A stretch of DNA of 64,000 nucleotides from assembly GCF_035013165.1 (NCBI RefSeq), contig NZ_JAYGJQ010000001.1:434001-498000 (forward strand), read 5' to 3'. The translations under genes were made by a program, and so were the position numbers. Position 1 is the stretch's first letter; each line of letters starts with the position of its first letter. The notes beneath the pieces are model-generated. The model was not told where the DNA came from. It was given only the letters and a program-made list of their open reading frames with translations, and ran no database searches. This DNA is from Bacteriovorax sp. PP10. Lineage in GTDB: Bacteria; Bdellovibrionota; Bacteriovoracia; Bacteriovoracales; Bacteriovoracaceae. Of the stretch, positions 8,444-17,491 are shown in pieces.

Positions 8444-9433
8444 GTGATTCTTTCAATTTCATTTATCATTCCCGCATACAATGCAGAAAAAAATCTTAGA
8501 GAATGTTTAAAAGCGATAACTGCTTTAGTATCTTTAGATGATGAAATTATTTTAGTAAATGATGCTTCTTCAGATTCAACTCAAAAAATAGCATCTCAAC
8601 ATAATTGTAAAATTATCAATCTCCAAAAGAATGGTGGGGCAGCTCATGCACGAAACCATGGAGCAAAAATTTCAAGTAAAGATATCCTGGTCTTTATTGA
8701 TTCAGATGTTTTGATCTCTAAAGAGAACATTGAAAATGTAAGATCATATTTTCAGAATAATGAAAATATTCAAACAATTACGGCAAATGTAGATCTTGAA
8801 AATTTACAATTAGGATTTTTTACTGACTTTAAAAACCTTTATATGAATTACATTATCTCAGCAGGAAGTTTATCGGTAAATTATGTCTATGGATCTTTCT
8901 GTGCAACGAGAAGCAAGAATTATACTCCATGGCCTGAAGAGATACGACTTACAGAAGATTCATTATGGGGCTATCAACAGAAAAAATCAGGGTTCACGAT
9001 TCACTCGCTAAGTGAGTTGAAGGTGAAACATCTTAAAGAATATAGTTTGAAAAGCCTTATTCGCAACGACTTCCTTATCTCATCTTTTTTTGCACGTGCT
9101 TTTTTAGGTTTTAATCGCTGGAATACTTTATATAGCAAAGAGAGTTTTGGTCATACTTCAAAGCTGCAAAAAATTAGTGTTATTTTATCAATGATTGTAT
9201 TAATGATTTCTCCTATAGCTCCTTTTTTAAGCTTAGGAATTTTTATACTGTGGTTCGTGATAAATATTAGATTCTTCCAATTCTTATTCCTTCAAAGGGG
9301 AGTTTCCTTTTCCCTTAAGTCAATTGCCTGGTATTTCTTCACATCCATTAATTATTTCATCGGTATCTGTCATGGATTTTGCATTTATTTTATGGAAAAA
9401 ACGAACCTTACCGAAGAAAGAGAAATAGCATGA
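8444..9433 (+). CDS. Glycosyltransferase family 2 with C-terminal membrane segments
   Basis: The GT2 fold is plain: SFIIPAYNAEKN near the N-terminus, LVNDASSDST, an ARNHGA segment, and the metal-binding DSD at about residues 86-88. The C-terminal 90 residues hold two or three hydrophobic helices, so it is membrane bound. I chose GTG at 8444 because it sits just behind GGCAGGG and right before the first beta strand; GTG at 8423 is possible but has no visible ribosome site. It overlaps the next GT2 gene by four bases (ATGA). The enzyme probably adds a sugar to a lipid-linked glycan in the inner membrane; the sugar is unknown. Confidence 0.75.
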   Translation: MILSISFIIPAYNAEKNLRECLKAITALVSLDDEIILVNDASSDSTQKIASQHNCKIINLQKNGGAAHARNHGAKISSKDILVFIDSDVLISKENIENVRSYFQNNENIQTITANVDLENLQLGFFTDFKNLYMNYIISAGSLSVNYVYGSFCATRSKNYTPWPEEIRLTEDSLWGYQQKKSGFTIHSLSELKVKHLKEYSLKSLIRNDFLISSFFARAFLGFNRWNTLYSKESFGHTSKLQKISVILSMIVLMISPIAPFLSLGIFILWFVINIRFFQFLFLQRGVSFSLKSIAWYFFTSINYFIGICHGFCIYFMEKTNLTEEREIA

Positions 9434-10665
9434 AATCAGATTTCGTAAGTATTATTGTCCCTGCCTACAATGCACAAAAAACAATTCAGAAATGTATTAC
9501 ATCTCTTACCAATTTAGATTTCCCTAAAGACCAATACGAAATTATCATCGTCGATAATAATTCAACAGATAAGACAGAAGAGATTATTAAAAGTTTCCCT
9601 GGAGTCATCTACACAAAAGAAACCACTCAAGGCCGAAGCTACACAAGAAACCATGGCGCAAAAATTTCAAAAGGGAATGTTTTAGCCTTTGTTGATGCAG
9701 ATGTTTTTTTAGATGCTGGGTGGCTTAAGCACTTGGCAGTAAAATTTAAGAAAGAATCAATTGGTGGCGGTCAGGGAAGAGTTATTCCGGCCGACGATGA
9801 TGGGCAGGCATCACTTAATAATTTTCGTATTCGTCAGCAGAATGAAGCAACTGATAAAACTAATATCATATTGAGACTTAAATATTTCGAAAGCCCAATG
9901 GTAAATTCGGCAGCATGCATTTATCGAAGAGAAGCTTTCGAGCTAGTTGGAGGCTTTGATGTCTTGCTAGAAAGGCATGAGGATATAGACCTGGCAAAAC
10001 GTGTTTGCGTCTCAGGATATGATCTTGTGGCGGTTCCCGAGTCGCGTGCCTACGTTGAGTACCATGGTGAAGGCTGGTGGTCGTATTTCGTAAGATCTTA
10101 TAGCGAAGGGTACACCAAACAAAGTTATAACATCAAATGGCGTCAGTTTTTTAATTCGCACCAGATAGAAAAAAATGATTCTTCACCAGTAAATTTAGAA
10201 ACTCCTGAGGTTAAGACTAAAAAGAAAACTATTAATTTAGATGCAATCAGAATGAACTTCTGGATGGTAAGAGATGAAATATTTTACAATGTTTTGCGCT
10301 CACTAATTTATTTCGATTTTTATTATTCTCTAAAGGCCATCAATTCTACTTTTAAATCTGCCGGGAGAGTCTGGGGTATTCTGAAGAATAATTATCCTGG
10401 TGAATTTATTCCTAAATATCGTCTGGATTTATTAGATCGATCTTTAGTCGTTAAAGAAAAGTTTGAATTCAACCTCGATGATAATTTCAGCTTCTTTATT
10501 CAAGAAGGCGAAATTAAAATTAATGAAAATGTTCGCTTTGTCCTTCAGGATGATGCTGTTCTTTACGCTCTAAATATCAAAAAAAATGAATTTGTAAATT
10601 TAGGAAGTATTGAATTACATAAAAAAGTTTTAAACGTAAGAGATCTACTTAATCAGAAAGCATAA
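9430..10665 (+). CDS. Glycosyltransferase family 2
   Basis: The start is the ATG in the ATGA overlap with the upstream GT2 gene; in-frame codons further upstream lie inside that gene and are not needed. Motifs: VSIIVPAYN at 6-14, VDNNSTD near 41-47, TRNHGA near 72, DAD at 89-91, and RHEDIDLAKRV, the acceptor-side ED motif of this family. The C-terminal 190 residues are mostly soluble and not assigned. The ARNHGAKIS / TRNHGAKIS segment shared with the upstream protein suggests a duplicated pair. The two are likely co-transcribed and act one after the other on the same glycan. The radical SAM gene follows 17 bases later, so it may share the transcript. Confidence 0.8.
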   Translation: MKSDFVSIIVPAYNAQKTIQKCITSLTNLDFPKDQYEIIIVDNNSTDKTEEIIKSFPGVIYTKETTQGRSYTRNHGAKISKGNVLAFVDADVFLDAGWLKHLAVKFKKESIGGGQGRVIPADDDGQASLNNFRIRQQNEATDKTNIILRLKYFESPMVNSAACIYRREAFELVGGFDVLLERHEDIDLAKRVCVSGYDLVAVPESRAYVEYHGEGWWSYFVRSYSEGYTKQSYNIKWRQFFNSHQIEKNDSSPVNLETPEVKTKKKTINLDAIRMNFWMVRDEIFYNVLRSLIYFDFYYSLKAINSTFKSAGRVWGILKNNYPGEFIPKYRLDLLDRSLVVKEKFEFNLDDNFSFFIQEGEIKINENVRFVLQDDAVLYALNIKKNEFVNLGSIELHKKVLNVRDLLNQKA

Positions 10666-10682
10666 GGCACAGGAGAATTATT

Positions 10683-12035
10683 ATGAATAAAAAATTCTGC
10701 CCTGTACCCTGGTCTTATGTAGCATTAAAAAATAACGGGGACTTTCGAGTCTGTTGCCATGCCAATGCTTCAGATGAGCGAGGGCTTCTTAGAAAAACTG
10801 ATCAGACAAAATTCAATATTGCGACAGATTCCATTTCTCATGCCAGACAAAGTCAGCTGATGAGTGAAGTTCGTCTGTCGATGCTAAATAATGAAACTCA
10901 TTCTACATGCATTAGATGTGACAAAGAAGATCTAGCAGGTATGCACTCGCGTAGGCAGTATGAAAAAGAAAGGGCAGCGAGTGTACTCTCACTAGAGCAG
11001 GCGCGCGCGCTGACAAATGCAGATGGTAGTCTGCAATTAGAAAAGACTCCAGTGCGTTTTATGGATTTAAGATTCAGCAATCGCTGTAATTTAAAATGCA
11101 GAATGTGCGGACCTACAGATAGTGAGTTTTGGTATGACGACTACGTAAAAGTCTGGCAGCAGACTATGTTTACTGATGGTGGTGAAGAGGTTCAATTAAG
11201 CCAGAATTCCAAAGGGAAATGGATAGCAGAAACTCAACAGTATAAATGGGTGGATGAAGATAATTCATGGAGTGAGATTAAGGCCAATCTCTCGGAGCTA
11301 GAATATATTTATATTGTTGGTGGAGAGCCGCTTTTAGTTATGGGGCATGTGGAGATTTTAAGAGAGTGTATTGCTCGAAATGTTGCTGGGAATATCACCC
11401 TTGAATACAATACAAATCTAACACTGTTGCCGGACGAAGTTTTAGAACTTTGGAAGCATTTCAAGAAAGTGAGAGTTGGTATTAGTATTGATGGAGTAAA
11501 AAAGGTTAATGACTATATTCGCTCACCCAGTAAGTGGGAGCAGATTGAATTTAATTTTAAAAAATTAATGGATTATAATCTGAATGATAATTTTGAAGTA
11601 TGGTTTTCTCTTACTTACCAAGCTTATAATGCTTATCATATAGTTGAGGTATTCGAATGGATTAAGAATGAATTTCTTATGCCTAAAAATTCTTCATTCT
11701 ATAAAGTTAAATTAAAAACACACCCTCTTCATAAACCAGATCATCTTTCAGTTAAAATCTTGCCTCGTAAAAATAAAGATGAGCTTGCTTTAATTTATAA
11801 GAATTATATCCAGAAGCTCGAAGAGGAAAGAAAAGCGTATGTTACGAGCAAGAGATTTAATAAGTTTGTAGATACGACAACGGCTACTTTAAATTCTTTT
11901 TTAAGTTTTATGGAAGATGAAGATCTCTCATCTCACTTAGATACCTTTTTGCGATTCACAAAAGATCTAGATAGTATGCGTTCTGAAAATATTAGTACCG
12001 TGATACCAGAAATAGGAAAGATGATTCATGGATAA
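10683..12035 (+). CDS. Twitch-domain radical SAM protein
   Basis: The 450-residue protein has the radical SAM motif CNLKCRMC (C135, C139, C142), followed by GGEPLL, the SAM-binding segment, about 80 residues later. Before the core is a Cys-rich lead (FCPVPW, then VCCHAN, then CIRCDKED), which resembles the auxiliary cluster region of twitch/SPASM proteins placed at the N-terminus. Such enzymes bind one or two extra Fe-S clusters and often modify peptides or sugars by radical chemistry. The target is unknown. It starts a run of tightly spaced genes up to 14712: it overlaps the next by eight bases. A second, related protein lies at 17492 with the same order of parts. Confidence 0.8.
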   Translation: MNKKFCPVPWSYVALKNNGDFRVCCHANASDERGLLRKTDQTKFNIATDSISHARQSQLMSEVRLSMLNNETHSTCIRCDKEDLAGMHSRRQYEKERAASVLSLEQARALTNADGSLQLEKTPVRFMDLRFSNRCNLKCRMCGPTDSEFWYDDYVKVWQQTMFTDGGEEVQLSQNSKGKWIAETQQYKWVDEDNSWSEIKANLSELEYIYIVGGEPLLVMGHVEILRECIARNVAGNITLEYNTNLTLLPDEVLELWKHFKKVRVGISIDGVKKVNDYIRSPSKWEQIEFNFKKLMDYNLNDNFEVWFSLTYQAYNAYHIVEVFEWIKNEFLMPKNSSFYKVKLKTHPLHKPDHLSVKILPRKNKDELALIYKNYIQKLEEERKAYVTSKRFNKFVDTTTATLNSFLSFMEDEDLSSHLDTFLRFTKDLDSMRSENISTVIPEIGKMIHG

Positions 12036-12702
12036 TTTAATGAAAGGCATTTGCCATGTATATCCTGAAAATGTTTTCTTGAAGAACTTAAGCAGAACTA
12101 TCCAGGAATATCCTTCTATCGTAGAAGAAGATTTTCTATCTGCTGGGCAAGTGCATAGCAAGCGTTGGCTAGCAACAGAACTAAAAAAATTATCGCTTGA
12201 ATTAGGGCTTATTTATCTCACTCCAGGTTGGTATGGATTACTGGCCCAATTTATCAGCGAAGAAAATTTAAATTTTTCAGGGATCAGGTTATTTGATAGA
12301 GACCTTAAGGCCGTAGAAGTCTCAGAGTGGATCAACCGTAATCTATTTGTAGACGGATGGAAATTTAAGGCCACATGCTTAAATATCCTTCATATTAACT
12401 ATGACAGGCATGATTACGTTACGATCAAGGATGGATTTAAAAGCTCCCGTCAGAACGAGTGCCCAGATACTATCATTAATACTGCTTGTGAACATTTGGA
12501 TTACCAGAAGTGGCTTGAACTGATCCCTGCAGGTAAATTAGTCGTTCTTCAGAATAATGATTTTTTAGAAGGTAATGAGCATACTCATTGCGTGTCATCA
12601 TTGGAAGAATTTACAGAGAAGTGCGGGCTTTCAGAAGTATATTACTCTGGTGTTCTTAATCTAAATATTTATAATAGGTACATGTTAATAGGAAGAAAAT
12701 AA
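12028..12702 (+). CDS. Small SAM-dependent methyltransferase-like protein
   Basis: A 224-residue protein with segments that fit a class I methyltransferase fold: an acidic strand end in IRLFDRDLKAVEVSEW (binding of the ribose of SAM), then CPDTIINTACEHL in the place of motif IV, and a KLVVLQNNDF strand. The glycine-rich motif I is poor (TPGWYGLLAQFI), so the assignment is moderate. From memory, similar proteins with the N-T-x-C-E-H motif occur in marine T4-like phages next to radical SAM genes; this was not checked. It overlaps the upstream radical SAM gene by eight bases and is followed one base later by another. A second in-frame ATG at 12040 is also a possible start. Confidence 0.55.
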   Translation: MDNLMKGICHVYPENVFLKNLSRTIQEYPSIVEEDFLSAGQVHSKRWLATELKKLSLELGLIYLTPGWYGLLAQFISEENLNFSGIRLFDRDLKAVEVSEWINRNLFVDGWKFKATCLNILHINYDRHDYVTIKDGFKSSRQNECPDTIINTACEHLDYQKWLELIPAGKLVVLQNNDFLEGNEHTHCVSSLEEFTEKCGLSEVYYSGVLNLNIYNRYMLIGRK

Positions 12703-12703
12703 C

Positions 12704-13786
12704 ATGTTGGACTACAACACAATTGAGACTCTTCATATTGAAGTGACTGATAAGTGCAACGCAAGTTGTCCTCAATGTGCTCGCAATCAATCCGGTGGAA
12801 AAGTTAACTCACATCTTCCTTTGGTAGAATTAAGTCTAAACGACATCAAAAAAATTGTTCCAGTAGAATTAATTCATAGATTAAAATCAGCTCTTTTTTG
12901 CGGTAACTTTGGTGATCCCATTGTTGCAAAAGAAACTTTGGAAATCTTAGAATACTTCAGAGAGATTAATTCAAATATCAATTTATCGATTAACACTAAT
13001 GGCTCGGCCAGAGATGTAAGTTGGTGGACTCGTTTAGGTGAGGTCATTCAGAATAAAGGTAATATCAAGTTTGGAATCGATGGCCTTGCAGATACTCATG
13101 CACTTTATCGCAAAGGAACAGATTTTCATAAGATCATTCGTAATGCTGAAGCTTTTATAAAAGCAGGTGGGAATGCACATTGGGACTATATTGTATTCAG
13201 ACATAACGAACATCAAGTTGAAGAAGCAAGGGCCTTAGCTGCTCAATTGGGATTTAAAAAATTTATCGTTAAAAAAACCGGACGTTTCTTTTCAAATTCA
13301 AAACTTGAAAAAAAAGATCATCAAGATGTATTGGATGAACAAAACCAACCAATCTATAAAATTCAGCCACCAGTAAATCCTGAGTTTCACAATTCTAGTT
13401 TGGCCAGAGAAGAAGGGTTAATTAAGCAATTTGGAAGTATGCAAAGTTATCTCGAGACGACTGATGTTTCTTGTAAGTCGCTTCAAGAAAAAAGCTTATA
13501 CGTAAGTTCTGAGGGATTAATTTTTCCATGCTGCTGGACTGCGAATCAGATGTATGTCTGGTATGTTCCGGCCGCTTCGACACCATTACATAAATTACTA
13601 GATAGTCACGGGGGACCTGAGACTATTAATGCTAAATTTAATTCCTTAGAATCAATACTTGAAAATCCTTTTTTTAAATCCATTCAAGAGAGTTGGTCAT
13701 GTAAGAGCATAAGTGAAGGGAAACTTCAGGTATGTGCTAAAACTTGTGGAAGCTCATTTGATCAATTCAAGGATCAGTACCTATGA
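12704..13786 (+). CDS. Radical SAM protein with C-terminal auxiliary cysteines
   Basis: The motif CNASCPQC at C18, C22 and C25 starts almost at the N-terminus, the classical place. GNFGDPIV in the next 70 residues replaces the usual GGEP. The C-terminal third has a set of cysteines (SCKSLQ, FPCCW, SCKSIS, CAKTCG) that can hold a SPASM-like auxiliary Fe-S cluster. Relatives include enzymes that modify peptides (PqqE, AlbA) and sugars, and phage-encoded proteins of unknown role. It is coupled to the next gene by an ATGA overlap and lies one base after the methyltransferase-like gene. Substrate unknown; it probably acts on the same product as its neighbours. Confidence 0.78.
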   Translation: MLDYNTIETLHIEVTDKCNASCPQCARNQSGGKVNSHLPLVELSLNDIKKIVPVELIHRLKSALFCGNFGDPIVAKETLEILEYFREINSNINLSINTNGSARDVSWWTRLGEVIQNKGNIKFGIDGLADTHALYRKGTDFHKIIRNAEAFIKAGGNAHWDYIVFRHNEHQVEEARALAAQLGFKKFIVKKTGRFFSNSKLEKKDHQDVLDEQNQPIYKIQPPVNPEFHNSSLAREEGLIKQFGSMQSYLETTDVSCKSLQEKSLYVSSEGLIFPCCWTANQMYVWYVPAASTPLHKLLDSHGGPETINAKFNSLESILENPFFKSIQESWSCKSISEGKLQVCAKTCGSSFDQFKDQYL

Positions 13787-14712
13787 ACGTAAAAGATCTG
13801 GATATCGTTTTTATCTCTTTTGATGAACCAAATGCTGATGAAAATTTTTTAGACTTAAAAAGGAAATTTCCTCACGCTAAACGTGTTCACGGTGTGGTCG
13901 GGTTTGATAAATCACATTTACAGGCTTCGCAAATTGCGGAGACTGATAGCTTTTTTATTGTTGATGGAGATAATAAAGTCACTCACGATTTTGCAGCACT
14001 TACATTAGATCACTATGACCCGACTTATGTTTATAGTTGGTCTAGTAAAAATATCATCAACGGTCTGGTGTACGGTAATGGGGGAGTGAAGCTCTGGAAT
14101 AAAAAGCATTTTGAAAATTTAAACTGCCACGATCAAGGTTTGGTCGACTGGTGTTTTCAAATTCCTTATTTTCAGATGAATGACTGGTACTCATACTGCA
14201 TGTGCAATTCTTCTCCTTTTCAGGCGTTTCGTGCAGGCTTCAGAGAAGGTGTTAAATTCGGACTTGGCCCTAAGGGAGGAAGAATCGATAACCTTCAGAC
14301 TTTAGTGCATGCCCTGCCGGAATCGACTCAGAGAAGGCTTTTTACATGGCTTACGGTCGGTGCAGATGTAACCAATGGGCTCTATGCTATATATGGGGCA
14401 CGCTTAGGATTTTTAAAAGTTGTTTGTGAAAAGGATTTTAATATAGACCTGATTTCAAACTATGCATGGTTTGAAGAAATCTGGAATAAAGAATTCAGTT
14501 TTGTTAGAGACGGATATTTTCTTGAGCACTATTCACGCATGGCCTCGGACATTCGTCAGATCTTAGATATACCTATATCTGATCTGGATTCAGTTCAAAG
14601 TGAACTGATGAAGAAAGTAATGTTTAATCCCAAAAGAGAAGGGCCAATGTTAAAAAAAGGTCCGGAAGAACAATACAGCATTAACCTTTCTCATTTCAAA
14701 AAAGAATACTAA
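13783..14712 (+). CDS. Glycosyltransferase-like protein with DGDN motif (phage-type family)
   Basis: The N-terminal region reads as a GT-A-like fold: DIVFISFDEPNADENF at 7-22, then KRVHGVVGFDKSH, and a metal-site-like DGDN at 61-64 after a FFIV strand. The middle contains GNGGVKLW, also seen in sugar transferases. From memory this resembles a protein family common in marine T4-like phages, often called glycosyltransferase without proof. The start overlaps the upstream radical SAM stop by four bases. The last 100 residues are unassigned. The tight coupling of radical SAM, methyltransferase and this transferase suggests one pathway that builds or modifies a sugar-like or peptide product. Confidence 0.55.
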   Translation: MNVKDLDIVFISFDEPNADENFLDLKRKFPHAKRVHGVVGFDKSHLQASQIAETDSFFIVDGDNKVTHDFAALTLDHYDPTYVYSWSSKNIINGLVYGNGGVKLWNKKHFENLNCHDQGLVDWCFQIPYFQMNDWYSYCMCNSSPFQAFRAGFREGVKFGLGPKGGRIDNLQTLVHALPESTQRRLFTWLTVGADVTNGLYAIYGARLGFLKVVCEKDFNIDLISNYAWFEEIWNKEFSFVRDGYFLEHYSRMASDIRQILDIPISDLDSVQSELMKKVMFNPKREGPMLKKGPEEQYSINLSHFKKEY

Positions 14713-14718
14713 TAAAAA

Positions 14719-15960
14719 ATGAATAAACAGACGCTCATTATACTTGTGGCACTTTCTCTTGTAGTCCGAATTGGATTTGCGGCCTCTTATCCCTTAATTG
14801 GAGATGAGCTTAATTTCTGGAATTATTTTTACGATTTTCCGGTCTTTGCTGATTTTTGGAAATTCTTCACAGTACATGATACTCAACAGCCACTTTTTTA
14901 CTTAATCTGGTTTGTTGCATTTAAATCAGACTACTCTCAAACTTTTTTAAGGCTACCTTCAATTCTCGTAGGGCTCGGATCACTTTATTATTGGGCGAAA
15001 CTATTCCCTTATAAAGATCCAGACAACAGCACTCCTTGGATTCTTTTTTTATTTGCTCCTTTTTTAACGGCCTACACATGCTTTTTTCTACCGTATTCTC
15101 TGCTCGTATTATTTTCTCTCTATAGTTTTTATTATTATAGAAAGCTCGAAGAGTCTTTCTCTAAGAAAAACTTATTACATTTTTTATTAGGCTGCTTACT
15201 TCTGACATACACGCATTACTACGGGGCCTTATTGGCAGTCGTCTTAAGCTTCCTTTTATTTTTAAAACAAAAAAATTATAAATATAAAAAAGAAATTATT
15301 TTTTTAGGTGCAATTCTCGTTGCCTTAGTAATTTGTACTACAGACTTTTTGAATGACTTCAATGCTGTCCATATTTATAGAAACAAGCCAACACTTTTTG
15401 ATTTGGCCGGGCACGTGAATTTATTAATCGGTGGACGATATATCGCAATGATTTTGTTGGCAGTTTTGGTTGTTGGCAGAAAGAAGATAAATTTTAAAGA
15501 AATGCCGTTTGTAGTGTGTTTAGTTGTTTTTCTGATAGCGTACTTAAAATCTATGCTGCTATCTCCTTCGCTAGAAGCACGCTACCTTCTAATCTTAATT
15601 TATCCAATTTTTTACATGAGCAAAGGATTCCAATTTAAATTCTCAATTCCGGTTATGGTCGCAACCTGTCTTTTTTCATTTTATGTTTTACAAAAAACTT
15701 ATGGACCTGAGTTTGTAACCGATTACTCAAAAGTTCCAAGAACATCTAATAAAACAGGATTAATGACGACGATTTGTCCGAAGTTTTATTTCAAAGAAAG
15801 TAACTATGTTTGTAGAAGTAATTACGAAAAACCAGACGAATACACATTGGATCTTAATGAGGCTATTGTCAGTGAAAAATTATTACCAATTTTTAATAAG
15901 CTTGAACCGACAGGTCAATGTGTTAATTTAGGCAATAGCTTATATAACTGCAAATTTTAA
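14719..15960 (+). CDS. GT-C superfamily membrane glycosyltransferase-like protein
   Basis: This 413-residue protein has about nine to ten membrane segments. The first loop contains LIGDELNFW (D29, E30), the acidic pair typical of GT39/ArnT-like enzymes, and QQPLFYLIW and LRLPSILVG follow, both common in that family. Such enzymes use polyprenyl-phosphate sugars as donors and work on the periplasmic side. The C-terminal 80 residues are a soluble loop with four cysteines (TTICPKF, NYVCRS, GQCVN, YNCKF) that could form disulfides outside. It starts six bases after the preceding gene and ends one base before the convergent oxidoreductase. Acceptor unknown; a final sugar transfer in this cluster is inferred. 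Confidence 0.65.
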   Translation: MNKQTLIILVALSLVVRIGFAASYPLIGDELNFWNYFYDFPVFADFWKFFTVHDTQQPLFYLIWFVAFKSDYSQTFLRLPSILVGLGSLYYWAKLFPYKDPDNSTPWILFLFAPFLTAYTCFFLPYSLLVLFSLYSFYYYRKLEESFSKKNLLHFLLGCLLLTYTHYYGALLAVVLSFLLFLKQKNYKYKKEIIFLGAILVALVICTTDFLNDFNAVHIYRNKPTLFDLAGHVNLLIGGRYIAMILLAVLVVGRKKINFKEMPFVVCLVVFLIAYLKSMLLSPSLEARYLLILIYPIFYMSKGFQFKFSIPVMVATCLFSFYVLQKTYGPEFVTDYSKVPRTSNKTGLMTTICPKFYFKESNYVCRSNYEKPDEYTLDLNEAIVSEKLLPIFNKLEPTGQCVNLGNSLYNCKF

Positions 15961-15961
15961 G

Positions 15962-17380
15962 CTAGAGTTGAATCTCTTCGATATATTCAGCATCCTGGTT
16001 AACCTTCCATGGGTTAAATTTCTTCTGTCCAAGATTAATATTTTCACAGGCAAGCATGGCCGTTTTGATAGAGTGATCTTGATTGTTATAGCGGTGCAAT
16101 CCACTGCGACCAATAGGATGAAGGTTCTCAAATTGATTTAAATATTTTTGAACATTATCCAGTCTTTCTTTGTAGCTTAAGTCATAAATAGGGTAGGCAT
16201 ACGGAGATCTGATGACTTTAAAATCTAGTTCATTTTCAGAGTATTCTAATCCTAAAATTTGTAATTCTTTTTTTGCCAGCGTAAACATTTCATCATCAGA
16301 AAGTTTCCAGAAGGTATCATCTCTTTGGCAAAAATACTCGAGTCCGTAACAGACGCAGTCGAGTCCTGGTGTCATATAAGTAGACCAGTTTCCATAATTT
16401 TGGATTCGTCCTACTTTAACTCGCTGGTCATGGATATAAATCCAATTGTCAGGAAAATGATTTTTTCCTTTAAACATAATGGCCACGGTAATAAAACTTC
16501 TGTAAGTGAAATCATTAACAGCATCGAGAATAGCTTTAGGAGGCTCTGGCACGATCCCTTTAATAAATTCTCTTAATGGAGCTGTACTGATAATATCATC
16601 TGCAACTTCACTGATCTGGCCATCCGATAACTTAACGGTCCATTTATTATCTTCTACCTGATTAATTGAAATTACCTTGGTCCCTAAAATAATCTGGCCA
16701 TTAAGTTTAACAACTTCATCTCTGACTTTTTCCCATAGCATACCAGGACCTAGCTTGGGATAATCAAATTCCTCAATTAGGCTTTTAACATCAGCAGAAG
16801 GCAGTCTGAAAAATTGCTGGATAGTTCTTTTAATCAAGGCGTAAATATTCAGATTGTTTATTCGTTGAACGGCCCAATCTGAAGAAATTTCAGAACAGTC
16901 TATACCCCATACTTTTTCAGTATAAGATTTAAAAAAGGCTTCATATAATTTTTGACCGAAGTTTGAAATAACCCAATTTTCAAAATTATCTTTTACCTTT
17001 GGAGGAAAAAGACGCGTTTTAAAGAAAGACGTCATAAAAGACAATGTTTCAAAAGGATTCAGTTTAAAAATGAGCTCACCGGGATTTAGTGGATATGAAA
17101 GAAATTTCTTTTTGTAAAAAATACGGGAAATTCTTTTTCTTCTTAAGAGATCATCTTTTAGAATGTCTTCCCAGAAGTCACTTACGACTTTTTCTTTGGT
17201 ATAAAAACGATGGCCGCCAATGTCAAATCGAAAACCATTATGAAGAACAGTGCGTGAAAGCCCACCCACATACTCCTTGTCAGATTCATACACCGTAACT
17301 AGATGTCCTTCTCTCGCGAGAAGCAGCGCGCTTGTTAGACCTGCCGGTCCGGCACCTATGATGATGACAGTTTTTTTCAT
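15962..17380 (-). CDS. NAD(P)/FAD-dependent oxidoreductase (amine oxidase / protoporphyrinogen oxidase-like)
   Basis: The N-terminal dinucleotide fold is complete: VIIIGAGPAGL with G9, G11, G14, then an acidic strand end at VYESD, and GGLSRTV followed by FDIGGHRFY, typical of FAD proteins in the amine oxidase family. The length of 472 residues is normal. Proteins of this type in polysaccharide clusters are related to UDP-galactopyranose mutase and phytoene desaturase, and may oxidise, reduce or isomerise a sugar or lipid carrier. They lack proof of a substrate. It is a single minus-strand gene between two plus-strand runs. A heme-synthesis role (HemY) is less likely because the neighbours are glycan genes. 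Confidence 0.75.
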   Translation of the reverse strand: MKKTVIIIGAGPAGLTSALLLAREGHLVTVYESDKEYVGGLSRTVLHNGFRFDIGGHRFYTKEKVVSDFWEDILKDDLLRRKRISRIFYKKKFLSYPLNPGELIFKLNPFETLSFMTSFFKTRLFPPKVKDNFENWVISNFGQKLYEAFFKSYTEKVWGIDCSEISSDWAVQRINNLNIYALIKRTIQQFFRLPSADVKSLIEEFDYPKLGPGMLWEKVRDEVVKLNGQIILGTKVISINQVEDNKWTVKLSDGQISEVADDIISTAPLREFIKGIVPEPPKAILDAVNDFTYRSFITVAIMFKGKNHFPDNWIYIHDQRVKVGRIQNYGNWSTYMTPGLDCVCYGLEYFCQRDDTFWKLSDDEMFTLAKKELQILGLEYSENELDFKVIRSPYAYPIYDLSYKERLDNVQKYLNQFENLHPIGRSGLHRYNNQDHSIKTAMLACENINLGQKKFNPWKVNQDAEYIEEIQL

Positions 17381-17491
17381 TGAAAATTTATCCTTACTTT
17401 GTCCGATATACTATATTAATCCCAGTGAATTCGCTACTTGCATGGAATAATTTAAATTGAACTAATTCATGGCCTTGGATAGGATAGGAAA

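Noticed and set aside
9379-9429. Longer N-terminus of the GT2 gene at 9430
   Set aside because: It would read inside the upstream gene and give a non-conserved stretch; the ATGA overlap and the conserved start favour 9430.
15962-17380. HemY-type protoporphyrinogen oxidase
   Set aside because: Fold matches, but the neighbours are glycan and radical SAM genes, so a heme role is less likely.
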